Assembly: GCA_000434055.1 (NCBI GenBank)
Contig: HF999633.1
Coordinates: 9,056-15,962, forward strand
DNA from: Ruminococcus sp. CAG:488
GTDB taxonomy: Bacteria; Bacillota; Clostridia; Oscillospirales; Acutalibacteraceae
Length of the DNA stretch: 6,907 bases
Reading direction: 5' to 3'
Shown here: positions 1 to 5,820 of the stretch, in pieces
Numbering within the stretch: position 1 is the stretch's first letter
How the letters are laid out: every line of letters starts with the position of its first letter
Notes under the pieces: generated by a model
Seen by the model: only the letters and a program-made list of their open reading frames with translations
What the model was told of the DNA's origin: nothing
Database searches by the model: none
Translations under genes and position numbers: made by a program

Positions 1-105
1 TATCTTCCCGGGCGGCTGCCCGCCAAGTATTTTCAGCGCTGAAGAGCTTAACTACCGTGTTCGGGATGGGAACGGGTGGACCCTCTTCGCCATCGACACC
101 GACTC
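1..105 (-). rRNA. rrf: 5S ribosomal RNA, 3' end cut by window edge
   Basis: Read on the minus strand, this stretch shows the conserved 5S rRNA core: the GATGGCG segment, then CCCGTTCCCATCCCGAACAC (the universal CCGAAC block of loop B/C), then AGTTAAGCTCTTCAGCGC, then ATACTTGGCGGG and the GC-rich helix IV/V segment. The 3' strand of helix I is missing because the window stops at position 1, so about 10 terminal bases lie outside. The 5' end is placed near 105 by homology and could be off by a few bases. The RNA is a component of the large ribosomal subunit. No 23S gene precedes it: upstream lie its own promoter and a protein gene. It is therefore either a solitary 5S gene or the first gene of a non-canonical rRNA operon. 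Ending exactly in an rRNA gene also suggests a contig break at a genomic repeat. Confidence 0.95.
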
Positions 106-109
106 CGCC

Positions 110-125
110 GGGAACTATTGTTCCC
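110..125 (-). other. Hairpin in the 5S rRNA leader
   Basis: GGGAAC-AATA-GTTCCC on the minus strand is a perfect 6-bp stem with a 4-base loop. It lies between the predicted transcription start (about 132) and the mature 5S 5' end (about 105). It is seen directly in the sequence. A role as a processing signal for the 5S precursor is inference; it lacks a T-run, so it is not an intrinsic terminator. Confidence 0.6.
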
Positions 126-138
126 AAACGACTTGCTT

Positions 139-167
139 ATTATATACCGTGAACGTCAATTTGTCAA
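139..167 (-). promoter_or_regulatory. Strong sigma-A promoter for the 5S rRNA gene
   Basis: On the minus strand a perfect -35 TTGACA (162-167) is separated by exactly 17 bases from a perfect -10 TATAAT (139-144). Immediately upstream (about 168-196) is a run of A- and T-tracts resembling an rRNA UP element, which overlaps the 3' end of the preceding protein gene. The expected start site is near 132, giving a leader of about 27 bases before mature 5S. A double-consensus promoter is typical of rRNA genes. Confidence 0.88.
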
Positions 168-184
168 GCATTTTTTTAAATTTT

Positions 185-673
185 TTACTTTTTTTCGATA
201 ACTTTTTCAATTTCACCGACATACATATAGTGATAATCCCCTGAGGCATAGTTTTTCTCAATTGTTTTATCAAGGAATCCGGAATTATCCAAGGGCTGAA
301 CCGCAATTTTTTTACATTTTATTATCAGTCTCGCCTCTGCCGGATAAACGGCTGCGCCGTCGGTTGCAAGAGTTAGACCCGCTTCCTTTATCTTGTTACA
401 GTCTCTGCCGGAAATTCTGCCGCAAAGGCGAAGCATATCCTTATATTCGGGATCAAAAAAGCTGATAGTGAAATAATCCTGCTCATCAATAAACTTCTTT
501 GTATATCTCTGCGGACGTATAAATATAAAAGCGACGTCTCTGCCCCAAAGCTCACCTATTCCTCCCCAACTGACGGTCAGCGTGTTCCAATCTTCGGGAG
601 TTCCTGCGCTGACAAGCGCCCAGTCATCGGCAATCAGCTTAACGGGATTTTCTTTTAATTCTTTAATTGTCAT
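185..673 (-). CDS. Flavin reductase-like (FMN-binding split barrel) protein
   Basis: The 162-aa protein has the pattern of flavin reductase-like/flavoredoxin-type FMN-binding proteins: N-terminal NTLTVSWGGIGELWG (residues 30-44), then VAFIFIRPQRYTKKFI (47-62) and YFTISFF (67-73), then LCGRISGRDCNKIKEAGL (83-100). In this family the RPxRYT region helps bind the FMN. It has no signal peptide, so it should be cytosolic and would bind or reduce flavin; the physiological partner cannot be read from sequence. The ATG start follows GAGGTGG by a few bases. It lies 21 bases after the zinc permease gene with no terminator or promoter between, so it is probably the last gene of the zinc-uptake operon. 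Its stop codon lies only 17 bases before the -35 box of the 5S promoter. The family is confident; the exact activity is not. Confidence 0.85.
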   Translation of the reverse strand: MTIKELKENPVKLIADDWALVSAGTPEDWNTLTVSWGGIGELWGRDVAFIFIRPQRYTKKFIDEQDYFTISFFDPEYKDMLRLCGRISGRDCNKIKEAGLTLATDGAAVYPAEARLIIKCKKIAVQPLDNSGFLDKTIEKNYASGDYHYMYVGEIEKVIEKK

Positions 674-694
674 AGTACCACCTCATAGAGTAAT

Positions 695-1519
695 TTATGC
701 AGTTTTTCTTTTTATCATTCCGACGAGCGAGAATATTCCGAACATCATCGCATTCACGGCAACAACGCTCGCACCTGCCGGCATTGAAAACGCAAACGAA
801 ACAAACAAACCGATAAAGAAGCATATAACCGAAATAACGGCCGAAACGGCAACAACTTTTTTAAACGTTTTGCAAACTCGCATTGCCGTCAGCGCAGGAA
901 AAATTACAAGGCTTGAAATCAGCATTGCTCCCATTATCCTCATACCGATAACAACGGTTATTGCCGTCAGCAAGGCTATCAGCGTGTTGTACATTCCCGT
1001 TTTTGTTCCTGTTGCCGTCGCAAAGCTTTCATCAAATGTAACAGAAAAGATCTTATTATAAAATACGCAGTATAGAATCAGCACCGCCGCCGAAATCACT
1101 ATGCTTATTATAACATCCGTACTGCTCATTGCAAGTATACTGCCGAACATATATCCGTTTACGTCGGAATTAAGACCCGTTGTCATTGAGGTTACAAGAA
1201 TTCCGATCGCCAATGCCGTGCTTGAGATCAAAGCTATCGCCGCATCGCCGGTTATCTTGCTGTTGTCACTTATTCTTAAAAGCAGAAATGCGGATATTAT
1301 TACAACAGGTACGGAAACAGCAAGCGGCGCAACATTCATTGCAAGAGCAACGCAGAGGGCGCCGAAGCCGACATGCGAAAGTCCGTCGCCTATCATTGAA
1401 TATCGCTTTAAGACGAGCGTAACCCCGAGCAAAGCTGCACAGAGGGCAACCAGCACACCGACGATTATCGCCCTTCGCATGAATCCATAGGAAAACATCT
1501 GAACGAACATATCAAGCAT
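695..1519 (-). CDS. znuB: Zinc ABC transporter permease (ABC-3 family, ZnuB-like)
   Basis: The 274-aa integral membrane protein is the channel subunit of a metal-uptake ABC transporter. Hydrophobic segments lie near residues 14-36, 48-62, 66-83, 93-112, 131-153, 177-195, 196-213, 222-243 and 249-268. The family motif region RYSMIGDGLSHVGFGAL (39-55) contacts the ATPase and is diagnostic of ABC-3/FecCD-like metal permeases. The late SMPAGASVV (245-253) is also typical. The start chosen is ATG at 1519, because GGAGGTG (1526-1532) lies 6 bases before it. An in-frame GTG at 1528 falls inside that ribosome binding site and is unlikely. The gene overlaps the ATPase gene by 8 bases (ATGCTTGA), suggesting translational coupling. 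Zinc rather than manganese is inferred from the His-rich binding protein and Zur-like regulator in the same operon. Confidence 0.92.
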   Translation of the reverse strand: MLDMFVQMFSYGFMRRAIIVGVLVALCAALLGVTLVLKRYSMIGDGLSHVGFGALCVALAMNVAPLAVSVPVVIISAFLLLRISDNSKITGDAAIALISSTALAIGILVTSMTTGLNSDVNGYMFGSILAMSSTDVIISIVISAAVLILYCVFYNKIFSVTFDESFATATGTKTGMYNTLIALLTAITVVIGMRIMGAMLISSLVIFPALTAMRVCKTFKKVVAVSAVISVICFFIGLFVSFAFSMPAGASVVAVNAMMFGIFSLVGMIKRKTA

Positions 1520-2216
1520 GGCTGTCACCTCCGAGAATCCTTTTTGCCGCCGCTGTTTTTAGATATTCCTCAGTCGTGCCGAAGAAATCGCCGTCATGCT
1601 CCATGCAAAGAATTTTGTTTGCGTACTGAATTACGCTTTTAACGTCATGGGTTACCATAATCACCGTAACGCCGTGTTCTTTGTTGAGATGACTTATCAG
1701 CTTATACATATCCTCTGTCACAAACGGGTCAAGACCGGTTGTCGGTTCGTCAAGAAGCAAAAGCCTGTCCGTTGCGCATAATGCTCTTGCGAGCAAAACC
1801 CTCTGCTGTTGACCGCCCGAAAGCTCATTGAAGGACTTATTCTTTATTGAATTTATCTTCATAATATCCATATTTTCCTGCGCAATTCGCCTGTCTGCAG
1901 CAGTATAAAAGAGCTTCCCTTTTCCGCTGAGTCTGCCGCTGAGAACGACCTCTCTGACTCCTGCCGGAAAATCTTTTTGCACCTGCGTTTTTTGCGGCAG
2001 ATAGCCGATTCCGCTTTTCTTTATTCCGTTAAATTCAACTTTTCCCTCGGAGATTTTCTGCAAGCCGAGGATACCTTTCAAAAGCGTGCTTTTACCGGCT
2101 CCGTTTTCGCCGACGATACAAAGAAAATCGCCCTCATCAACGGTGAAACTGACACCGTTGACCGCTTTGGTCGAATCGTAATTCATGTGAATGTTTTCGC
2201 ATTTCAAAATCTGCAT
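1512..2216 (-). CDS. znuC: Zinc ABC transporter ATP-binding protein (ZnuC-like)
   Basis: The 234-aa ATPase powers the metal importer from the cytoplasmic face. All ABC motifs are intact: Walker A GENGAGKST (36-44), Q-loop Gln75 in LPQ, signature LSGGQQQR (132-139), Walker B RLLLLDEP (151-158, catalytic Glu157), and H-loop His190 in VTHD. The length and the LSGGQQQRVLLARAL signature segment fit the ZnuC/MntB/TroB class. The ATG start is preceded by AAAGGAGG at a spacing of about 10 bases. It overlaps the stop of the binding-protein gene by one base (TGATG) and the permease start by 8 bases, so the three transporter genes are translationally coupled. Confidence 0.95.
   Translation of the reverse strand: MQILKCENIHMNYDSTKAVNGVSFTVDEGDFLCIVGENGAGKSTLLKGILGLQKISEGKVEFNGIKKSGIGYLPQKTQVQKDFPAGVREVVLSGRLSGKGKLFYTAADRRIAQENMDIMKINSIKNKSFNELSGGQQQRVLLARALCATDRLLLLDEPTTGLDPFVTEDMYKLISHLNKEHGVTVIMVTHDVKSVIQYANKILCMEHDGDFFGTTEEYLKTAAAKRILGGDSHA
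1526..1532 (-). promoter_or_regulatory. Ribosome binding site fixing the znuB start
   Basis: GGAGGTG on the minus strand lies 6 bases before ATG at 1519. It covers the in-frame upstream GTG (1526-1528), which rules that codon out as a realistic start. The site lies inside the 3' end of the ATPase gene. Confidence 0.8.
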
Positions 2217-3163
2217 CAGTTCAGCGCCTCCTTTAAATTCCTGTAATTTTGCCGCATGAGCGAGAGATAAGTCTCTCCCCTCTTCATTTCGTCCGAGGAA
2301 ACATTATGACACGAATGAAGCAGAAGCATTTTTGCACCCGTTTCAATTGAAACCGCCCTTGCAATTTTCGGCTCGGTCAGCTCCTCATAGAAAACAACAG
2401 GCAAATTATCAGCATTTATCTTGTCAATGATCTGCGCCATAACCGATGCACTCGGCTCGGTATTGTCAACGCAGGAATCAAATGCCGCCGTAAATTCAAT
2501 GCCGAATTCACGAGTAAAATTCTTCATTGCAAACCGTGACCCCGAAACAATCTCCCTTCGCTTTGAGCTTTTAACAAGCCGTGAAAAATCGTCTCTGAGC
2601 TTCAATATTTCCGCAGAATATGCCTTTGCGTTTTCGCTGTAATAATCCGCATTGTCCGTGTCCGCTTTGCCCATTTCCTTTGCAATGCAGTCAATCATTT
2701 TTGTTGCCGTTTCAAGGTCTGTCCAGATGTGCTCGTCCGTTCCACTCTCATCGTGCTCATCATGTTCTTCGCCGTGATGATGGCCATGGTCGTGATCGTG
2801 GTCGTTTATCACAATTCCAAGCTCATCGGCTATATCAATTTTTTTAACGCTTTCATTTTCAACAGCATCCGTTATCTGCGTGACCCATGTTTCCGTGTGC
2901 TCGCTGACATAGAAGAAAATATCCGAATTTTCGAGTTCAATTATATCCCTCGGTGTCGGCTCGTACGAATGACTCTCAACTCCCGTCGGCAAAAGCATTT
3001 TTACTTCCGCCCTGTCGCCTGCAATCCGGCGGGCAAAATCATACGGTGCAAAAATCGAGCAGACAACGCTCAGCCTGTCACTCTTTTTCGGCGCAGTGTA
3101 CGAACATCCGCAGAGCATAAGCATTAAAACAGCGAGCAAAATCGCCGTAATTTTATTCTTCAT
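2216..3163 (-). CDS. znuA: Zinc-binding lipoprotein of ABC importer (ZnuA/AdcA-like)
   Basis: The 315-aa cluster A-I substrate-binding protein captures metal outside the membrane. A signal peptide ends in lipobox LCGC with lipidated Cys20. The N-lobe begins LSVVCSIFAPYDFARRIAGD (31-50). First ligand His65 lies in VESHSYEPTP. A His/Asp/Glu-rich loop (121-137, eight His) is typical of zinc-specific members. Second ligand His145 lies in DEHIWTD. The canonical third-ligand His region reads VSGSRFAMKNF (206-216) and lacks the expected His. The last ligand position, usually Asp in an LDP motif, reads LLHSCHNVSS (281-290), offering His283, Cys285 and His286. The C-terminal GETYLSLMRQN segment is typical of the family. 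A GGGAGG ribosome binding site precedes the ATG, and the gene overlaps the regulator gene by 11 bases. The altered ligand set resembles what I recall of other clostridial homologues. Confidence 0.93.
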   Translation of the reverse strand: MKNKITAILLAVLMLMLCGCSYTAPKKSDRLSVVCSIFAPYDFARRIAGDRAEVKMLLPTGVESHSYEPTPRDIIELENSDIFFYVSEHTETWVTQITDAVENESVKKIDIADELGIVINDHDHDHGHHHGEEHDEHDESGTDEHIWTDLETATKMIDCIAKEMGKADTDNADYYSENAKAYSAEILKLRDDFSRLVKSSKRREIVSGSRFAMKNFTREFGIEFTAAFDSCVDNTEPSASVMAQIIDKINADNLPVVFYEELTEPKIARAVSIETGAKMLLLHSCHNVSSDEMKRGETYLSLMRQNYRNLKEALN

Positions 3164-3572
3164 CCAATGCCTCCCTGCATTTATCGCACAATCCGTAAAG
3201 AACGGTTTTCTCGGGGCTTATCACAAAGCCGTGGTGCTCCAAAACATGCTGTGCCAGCTCATCAAGATAACCGCACTCCACGTGAATAAGTCTGCCGCAG
3301 CCTGAGCATTTCAGGTGATAATGTGATTCGCAATTACCGTTCTTGTCTATGAATTCGAAGCACGCGCTCTGACCCTCTTCGGCAAAATATTTGCGTACCG
3401 CACCTTGCCTTATCAGCTTGTCAAGGTGCCTATACACAGTGGCCTTGCCGACAGGTTGTCCGTCCTTCGCAAGCTCTGAAATAATTTCGTCGGCAGTAAA
3501 ATGTCTGCCCGGTTTTTTTTGCAAGAGTGAAAGGATCAATCCGCCCTGCTTCGTGTTATATGAATTCTCCAT
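3153..3572 (-). CDS. zur: Fur-family transcriptional regulator, probably Zur
   Basis: The 139-aa cytosolic metal-dependent repressor is the usual length for the family. The N-terminal winged helix contains RHFTADEIISEL (23-34) and recognition helix VGKATVYRHLDKL (41-53). The C-terminal dimerisation domain carries CSGC (Cys89, Cys92) and CDKC (Cys129, Cys132), which form the structural zinc site of this family. Sensory-site candidates are His84 and His86 (SHYH), Glu99, Cys100 and His113/His114. It is the first gene of the zinc-import operon, so Zur is the best assignment; Fur or PerR cannot be strictly excluded without binding data. The ATG follows GGAAGG by about 8 bases. Its promoter is covered by a Fur-type palindrome, implying zinc-loaded autorepression together with the transporter. 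Confidence 0.9.
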   Translation of the reverse strand: MENSYNTKQGGLILSLLQKKPGRHFTADEIISELAKDGQPVGKATVYRHLDKLIRQGAVRKYFAEEGQSACFEFIDKNGNCESHYHLKCSGCGRLIHVECGYLDELAQHVLEHHGFVISPEKTVLYGLCDKCREALDEE

Positions 3573-3587
3573 TTAATTCGCCTTCCG

Positions 3588-3616
3588 AATATGAAACTGA
3601 ATTTCAATTTCATATT
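3588..3616 (-). promoter_or_regulatory. Fur-family operator (Zur box), near-perfect 29-bp palindrome
   Basis: The site is centred on 3602 and 13 of its 14 base pairs are symmetric; the only mismatch is 3597/3607. The outer arms read AATATGAAA and TTTCATATT. The central 19 bases on the minus strand read GAAATTGAAATTCAGTTTC. This has the GATAAT-GATAAT-C-ATTATC hexamer layout of Fur boxes and matches it at 13 of 19 positions. It overlaps the -10 box and the expected start site of the regulator's own promoter, a position at which bound repressor would block RNA polymerase. The palindrome is seen directly; Zur occupancy is inferred. Confidence 0.85.
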
Positions 3617-3642
3617 GTACTACTCTTTTTTTGATTTGTCAA
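3614..3642 (-). promoter_or_regulatory. Sigma-A promoter of the zinc-uptake operon
   Basis: On the minus strand there is a perfect -35 TTGACA (3637-3642), a 17-base spacer, and -10 TACAAT (3614-3619, one mismatch). The expected start is near 3607, leaving a leader of about 35 bases to the regulator ATG. No other promoter or terminator is apparent before the end of the operon at 185, so it probably drives all five genes. Confidence 0.88.
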
Positions 3643-3648
3643 CACCGC

Positions 3649-3677
3649 TTGTCAATATGATTATTGTATGGTAAAAT
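3649..3677 (+). promoter_or_regulatory. Sigma-A promoter of the divergent lipoprotein gene
   Basis: On the plus strand -35 TTGTCA (3649-3654) and -10 TAAAAT (3672-3677) are separated by 17 bases, each one mismatch from consensus. The -35 is only 6 bp from the -35 of the divergent zinc operon, so the two polymerase sites are back-to-back. The expected start is near 3684. Confidence 0.72.
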
Positions 3678-3718
3678 AAAATGTAAACATATTATATGAG
3701 TTATACAAGGATGAGATT

Positions 3719-4120
3719 ATGAAAAAAATTATTTCACTGATATCATGCACCGTTTTGCTTTTCTCCCTCTCCTCTTGTTCGGTTGAAAAAACGCCGATAC
3801 TTGACAACAGCGACCAAAGCTATTTTGTGGATTTCTATACCGATGACGATTACGTTTATATTGAATGTGTGCTGAATATCTACAACCCGAACAACACCGA
3901 ATCAGAGGTAAAAATCTCGGCGATTGATAACGAGGACGTTGAAATCGGTCTTTTGAAAACTTCAAATCTCATTGCTGTTGATAAAGAAACCTCAAAGGAG
4001 ACCTTTCGGCTAAAAAGCGGAGAAAACAAAATAACCGTTCTTTTTAAAGGCGAATATGCCGGAATTTATCAAATAACTTCCCGCGAGCTGCCGAGATTCA
4101 TTTATATCAGCGAAAACTGA
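3719..4120 (+). CDS. Small lipoprotein of unknown function
   Basis: The 133-aa protein has a type II signal peptide: MKK, a hydrophobic core, and lipobox LSSC with Cys20 as the lipidated residue. It should therefore sit on the outer face of the membrane. I do not recognise the mature domain. It is acidic and rich in alternating beta-type segments: FVDFYTDDDYVYIECVLNIY (36-55), NPNN (56-59), EVKISAIDNEDVEIGLL, and ITVLFKGEYAG (105-115). The pattern of a strand ending in NPN followed by further strands is reminiscent of small Ig-like or LEA14/WHy-like beta sandwiches, but this is only an impression. AAGGA lies 7 bases before the ATG. It is divergent from the zinc operon with abutting promoters, and is followed by a strong terminator, so it is monocistronic. 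No metal-ligand motif is evident, and any link to zinc is speculative. Confidence 0.82.
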   Translation: MKKIISLISCTVLLFSLSSCSVEKTPILDNSDQSYFVDFYTDDDYVYIECVLNIYNPNNTESEVKISAIDNEDVEIGLLKTSNLIAVDKETSKETFRLKSGENKITVLFKGEYAGIYQITSRELPRFIYISEN

Positions 4121-4126
4121 ACACGC

Positions 4127-4159
4127 AAAAGCGCAGGCCTGACGGTCTGCGCTTTTTTT
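4127..4159 (+). terminator. Intrinsic terminator, possibly bidirectional
   Basis: The stem is AAAAGCGCAGGCC (4127-4139) paired with GGTCTGCGCTTTT (4144-4156), 13 pairs with one G-T wobble, around a TGAC loop. A run of 7 T (4153-4159) serves the plus strand and begins 7 bases after the lipoprotein stop codon. On the minus strand the hairpin is followed by only 4 T, but it lies 10 bases beyond the stop of the convergent 533-aa gene, so it may also stop that transcript. Confidence 0.93.
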
Positions 4160-4169
4160 GATAAAACAA

Positions 4170-5771
4170 TTATTTCTTAATCAGTTTGCCCAACTGCTCA
4201 ATAATAATTTTGACAATATTAACTATTATGTTTTTAATAAGCGTAAAGAAATTCGGGCTTTCAATCGGGTCACCCTTATCCTCCTCGGTCATAGGCTTGA
4301 TTGTTTCAACATTATCTTCATTTTTCTCATAAATAAGATATTGAGGAAGATTTTTCTCGCTGAACACCGTAAGCGGCTGTTCGCCATGCCTCAAAATCCT
4401 GTAAATCACCGGGTACAGAGCCCACGGATAACAGTCGTGATTGAGGTTTTGAACATACCAGGTCGTGTCCGGGAAAAGCGCTGTTGAAGCGTCAATTGAA
4501 AGGTCGGGAGAAATATACTTATCTGTTCCGTTTGCCTTTGCCTGTGCAATATAATCATCGCTGAGCTTTTTACCGATAGGAGCTGTCGTTGTGCCCGGAG
4601 CCTGCTGCTCGCAAGTGGTAAGCATATCACTCTGAAGATCCGCATTATAAACAATGGGGTAAAGCTGGAAACCGTACTTAGCAACGATTGATACATGCAC
4701 TCCGTCGGCTTCCATCTGCTTATACATAGAGGTAAGCTTAGAACCGACTGTTTCGTAATAGTGATTTATTTTTTGGATGAGTCCTGCATATTCGTCCTCA
4801 ACACCCGCAAAGATATAGTCCCTTGCCTCTTCGAATCTGTCGGCGGAAACCATAGCCCAATAAGCGGGGAACGTACCGTAACAGACCCTCATAACATCGG
4901 GAATAACGTATTTTGCAACTCTTGTGCCTGTCTTGTTGAAATAATCCATTGTCATGTCAAGTCCGTTCAACTTGTTGCTGAGTGTGATTATCTCTTTAAG
5001 AAGGGTAAAAAGAAGCGAATCGCCGAGATTCTGAGTTGCAAAGTAGTCAACTCCGTCCGCATCAAAATAAAGTTCTCCGTTGAAGAGCGAATTGTTTACC
5101 TCTGTGCCGAAGCAGATTGAATTATAGAGAACAACATCGTCGACGTCCTCCCAGCCGTATTCCGCAAGGTATGCGGAGAGAATTATGGTGCCAAGGCATC
5201 TTCCGAGAAGTTTAACACGGGAATGCCCTGTTACCTTTTTAACCGCCTGAATATATTCATGAAGGTCATCTGCGGTTTCACACGGATCAACACGGCTGTC
5301 ATACTGATAAAAATACTTGTAAAGCTCATCATGCGCTCCGTTGGCAGTGGAAACGTCGTTTGACGTTTTATGTACATCTGTTAACGGAACGTTTTTCCAG
5401 TATTCGCAAGCTTTTTGTCCGGAATTGTTGGGAACCTCGCCGTTCTTGTCAAGCATATAATCCTTGCAAAGCTCCGCCATATACTGAGTAAGAAACGTCT
5501 TGAATTCCGAAAAATCGTCTGTCAAATATCCCTTAGTGTAAACAGGGACAAGTTCTTTTGCCGCCTTCTTAATGAATTCCTCCGAAAAAGCAGGAATTTC
5601 ATGGCTGTTTGGATCGTCCTTGTCAAGGTAAATCGGTGAACGGCCTCGCACATAGATTATCGGCACCTCATCACAGTCACAGGTGTCTTTCGCTATTGCA
5701 CTTATGGGCGCAATAACCATAACGAAGATTACCAAACTCAGAAACACTGCTAAAAATTTTTTCAAAACCAT
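4170..5771 (-). CDS. Exported alpha/beta-hydrolase-like protein with Cys at the nucleophile position
   Basis: The 533-aa protein has a signal peptide (KK, hydrophobic core to about residue 22, likely cleavage after Ala27 in AIA-KD). An early strand VPIIYVRGRSPIY (36-48) resembles the first beta strand and oxyanion region of PGAP1/LCAT-like lipases. The nucleophile elbow is GHSRVKLLGRCLGTIILSAYL (182-202): G-R-C-L-G with Cys192 where lipases have Ser. Candidate acid Asp382 lies in QSDMLTTCEQQAPGTTT (380-396), in the layout of the D-x-V-V-P...PG acid loop. Candidate base His445 lies in WYVQNLNHDCYP (438-449). A C-terminal Lys-rich amphipathic helix occupies 507-533. Catalysis, substrate and even activity are unproven. 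AAGGAG (5774-5779) is only 2 bases from the ATG at 5771 but 8 from an in-frame TTG at 5765, so the protein may start two residues later. It lies 49 bases after a close paralogue with no terminator between, so the two are probably co-transcribed. Confidence 0.85.
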   Translation of the reverse strand: MVLKKFLAVFLSLVIFVMVIAPISAIAKDTCDCDEVPIIYVRGRSPIYLDKDDPNSHEIPAFSEEFIKKAAKELVPVYTKGYLTDDFSEFKTFLTQYMAELCKDYMLDKNGEVPNNSGQKACEYWKNVPLTDVHKTSNDVSTANGAHDELYKYFYQYDSRVDPCETADDLHEYIQAVKKVTGHSRVKLLGRCLGTIILSAYLAEYGWEDVDDVVLYNSICFGTEVNNSLFNGELYFDADGVDYFATQNLGDSLLFTLLKEIITLSNKLNGLDMTMDYFNKTGTRVAKYVIPDVMRVCYGTFPAYWAMVSADRFEEARDYIFAGVEDEYAGLIQKINHYYETVGSKLTSMYKQMEADGVHVSIVAKYGFQLYPIVYNADLQSDMLTTCEQQAPGTTTAPIGKKLSDDYIAQAKANGTDKYISPDLSIDASTALFPDTTWYVQNLNHDCYPWALYPVIYRILRHGEQPLTVFSEKNLPQYLIYEKNEDNVETIKPMTEEDKGDPIESPNFFTLIKNIIVNIVKIIIEQLGKLIKK

Positions 5772-5773
5772 CT

Positions 5774-5780
5774 CTCCTTT
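5774..5780 (-). promoter_or_regulatory. Ribosome binding site that puts the start of the 533-aa gene in doubt
   Basis: AAAGGAG on the minus strand ends 2 bases before ATG (5769-5771) and 8 bases before an in-frame TTG (5763-5765). The second spacing is normal and the first is unusually tight, so TTG initiation is plausible. The signal peptide keeps its KK and hydrophobic core either way. Confidence 0.55.
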
Positions 5781-5820
5781 TCCAGGTTAAGCTTTATTTC
5801 GGCTATTCCGCGGGAGTTAA

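Noticed and set aside
168..196. A/T-tracts after the flavin reductase gene as an intrinsic terminator
   Set aside because: There is no hairpin before the tracts; their place directly upstream of a consensus -35 fits an UP-like element better.
582..1490. Plus-strand open frames inside the zinc permease gene
   Set aside because: They are antisense shadows of a clearly conserved membrane protein, with no ribosome binding sites and odd composition.
1520..1528. GTG at 1528 as the start of the permease
   Set aside because: It lies inside the GGAGGTG ribosome binding site; ATG at 1519 has ideal spacing.
3688..3698. Perfect 11-bp palindrome CATATTATATG between the lipoprotein promoter and its start codon
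   Set aside because: It is short, AT-only apart from the ends, and lacks resemblance to the nearby Fur-type operator; in an AT-rich leader this can arise by chance.
3573..3718. Riboswitch or T-box in the divergent intergenic region
   Set aside because: The 146 bases are fully accounted for by two promoters, one operator and short leaders; there is no leader hairpin with terminator on either side.
4695..5639. Plus-strand open frames inside the hydrolase-like gene
   Set aside because: They are antisense shadows of a conserved frame with signal peptide and paralogue support.
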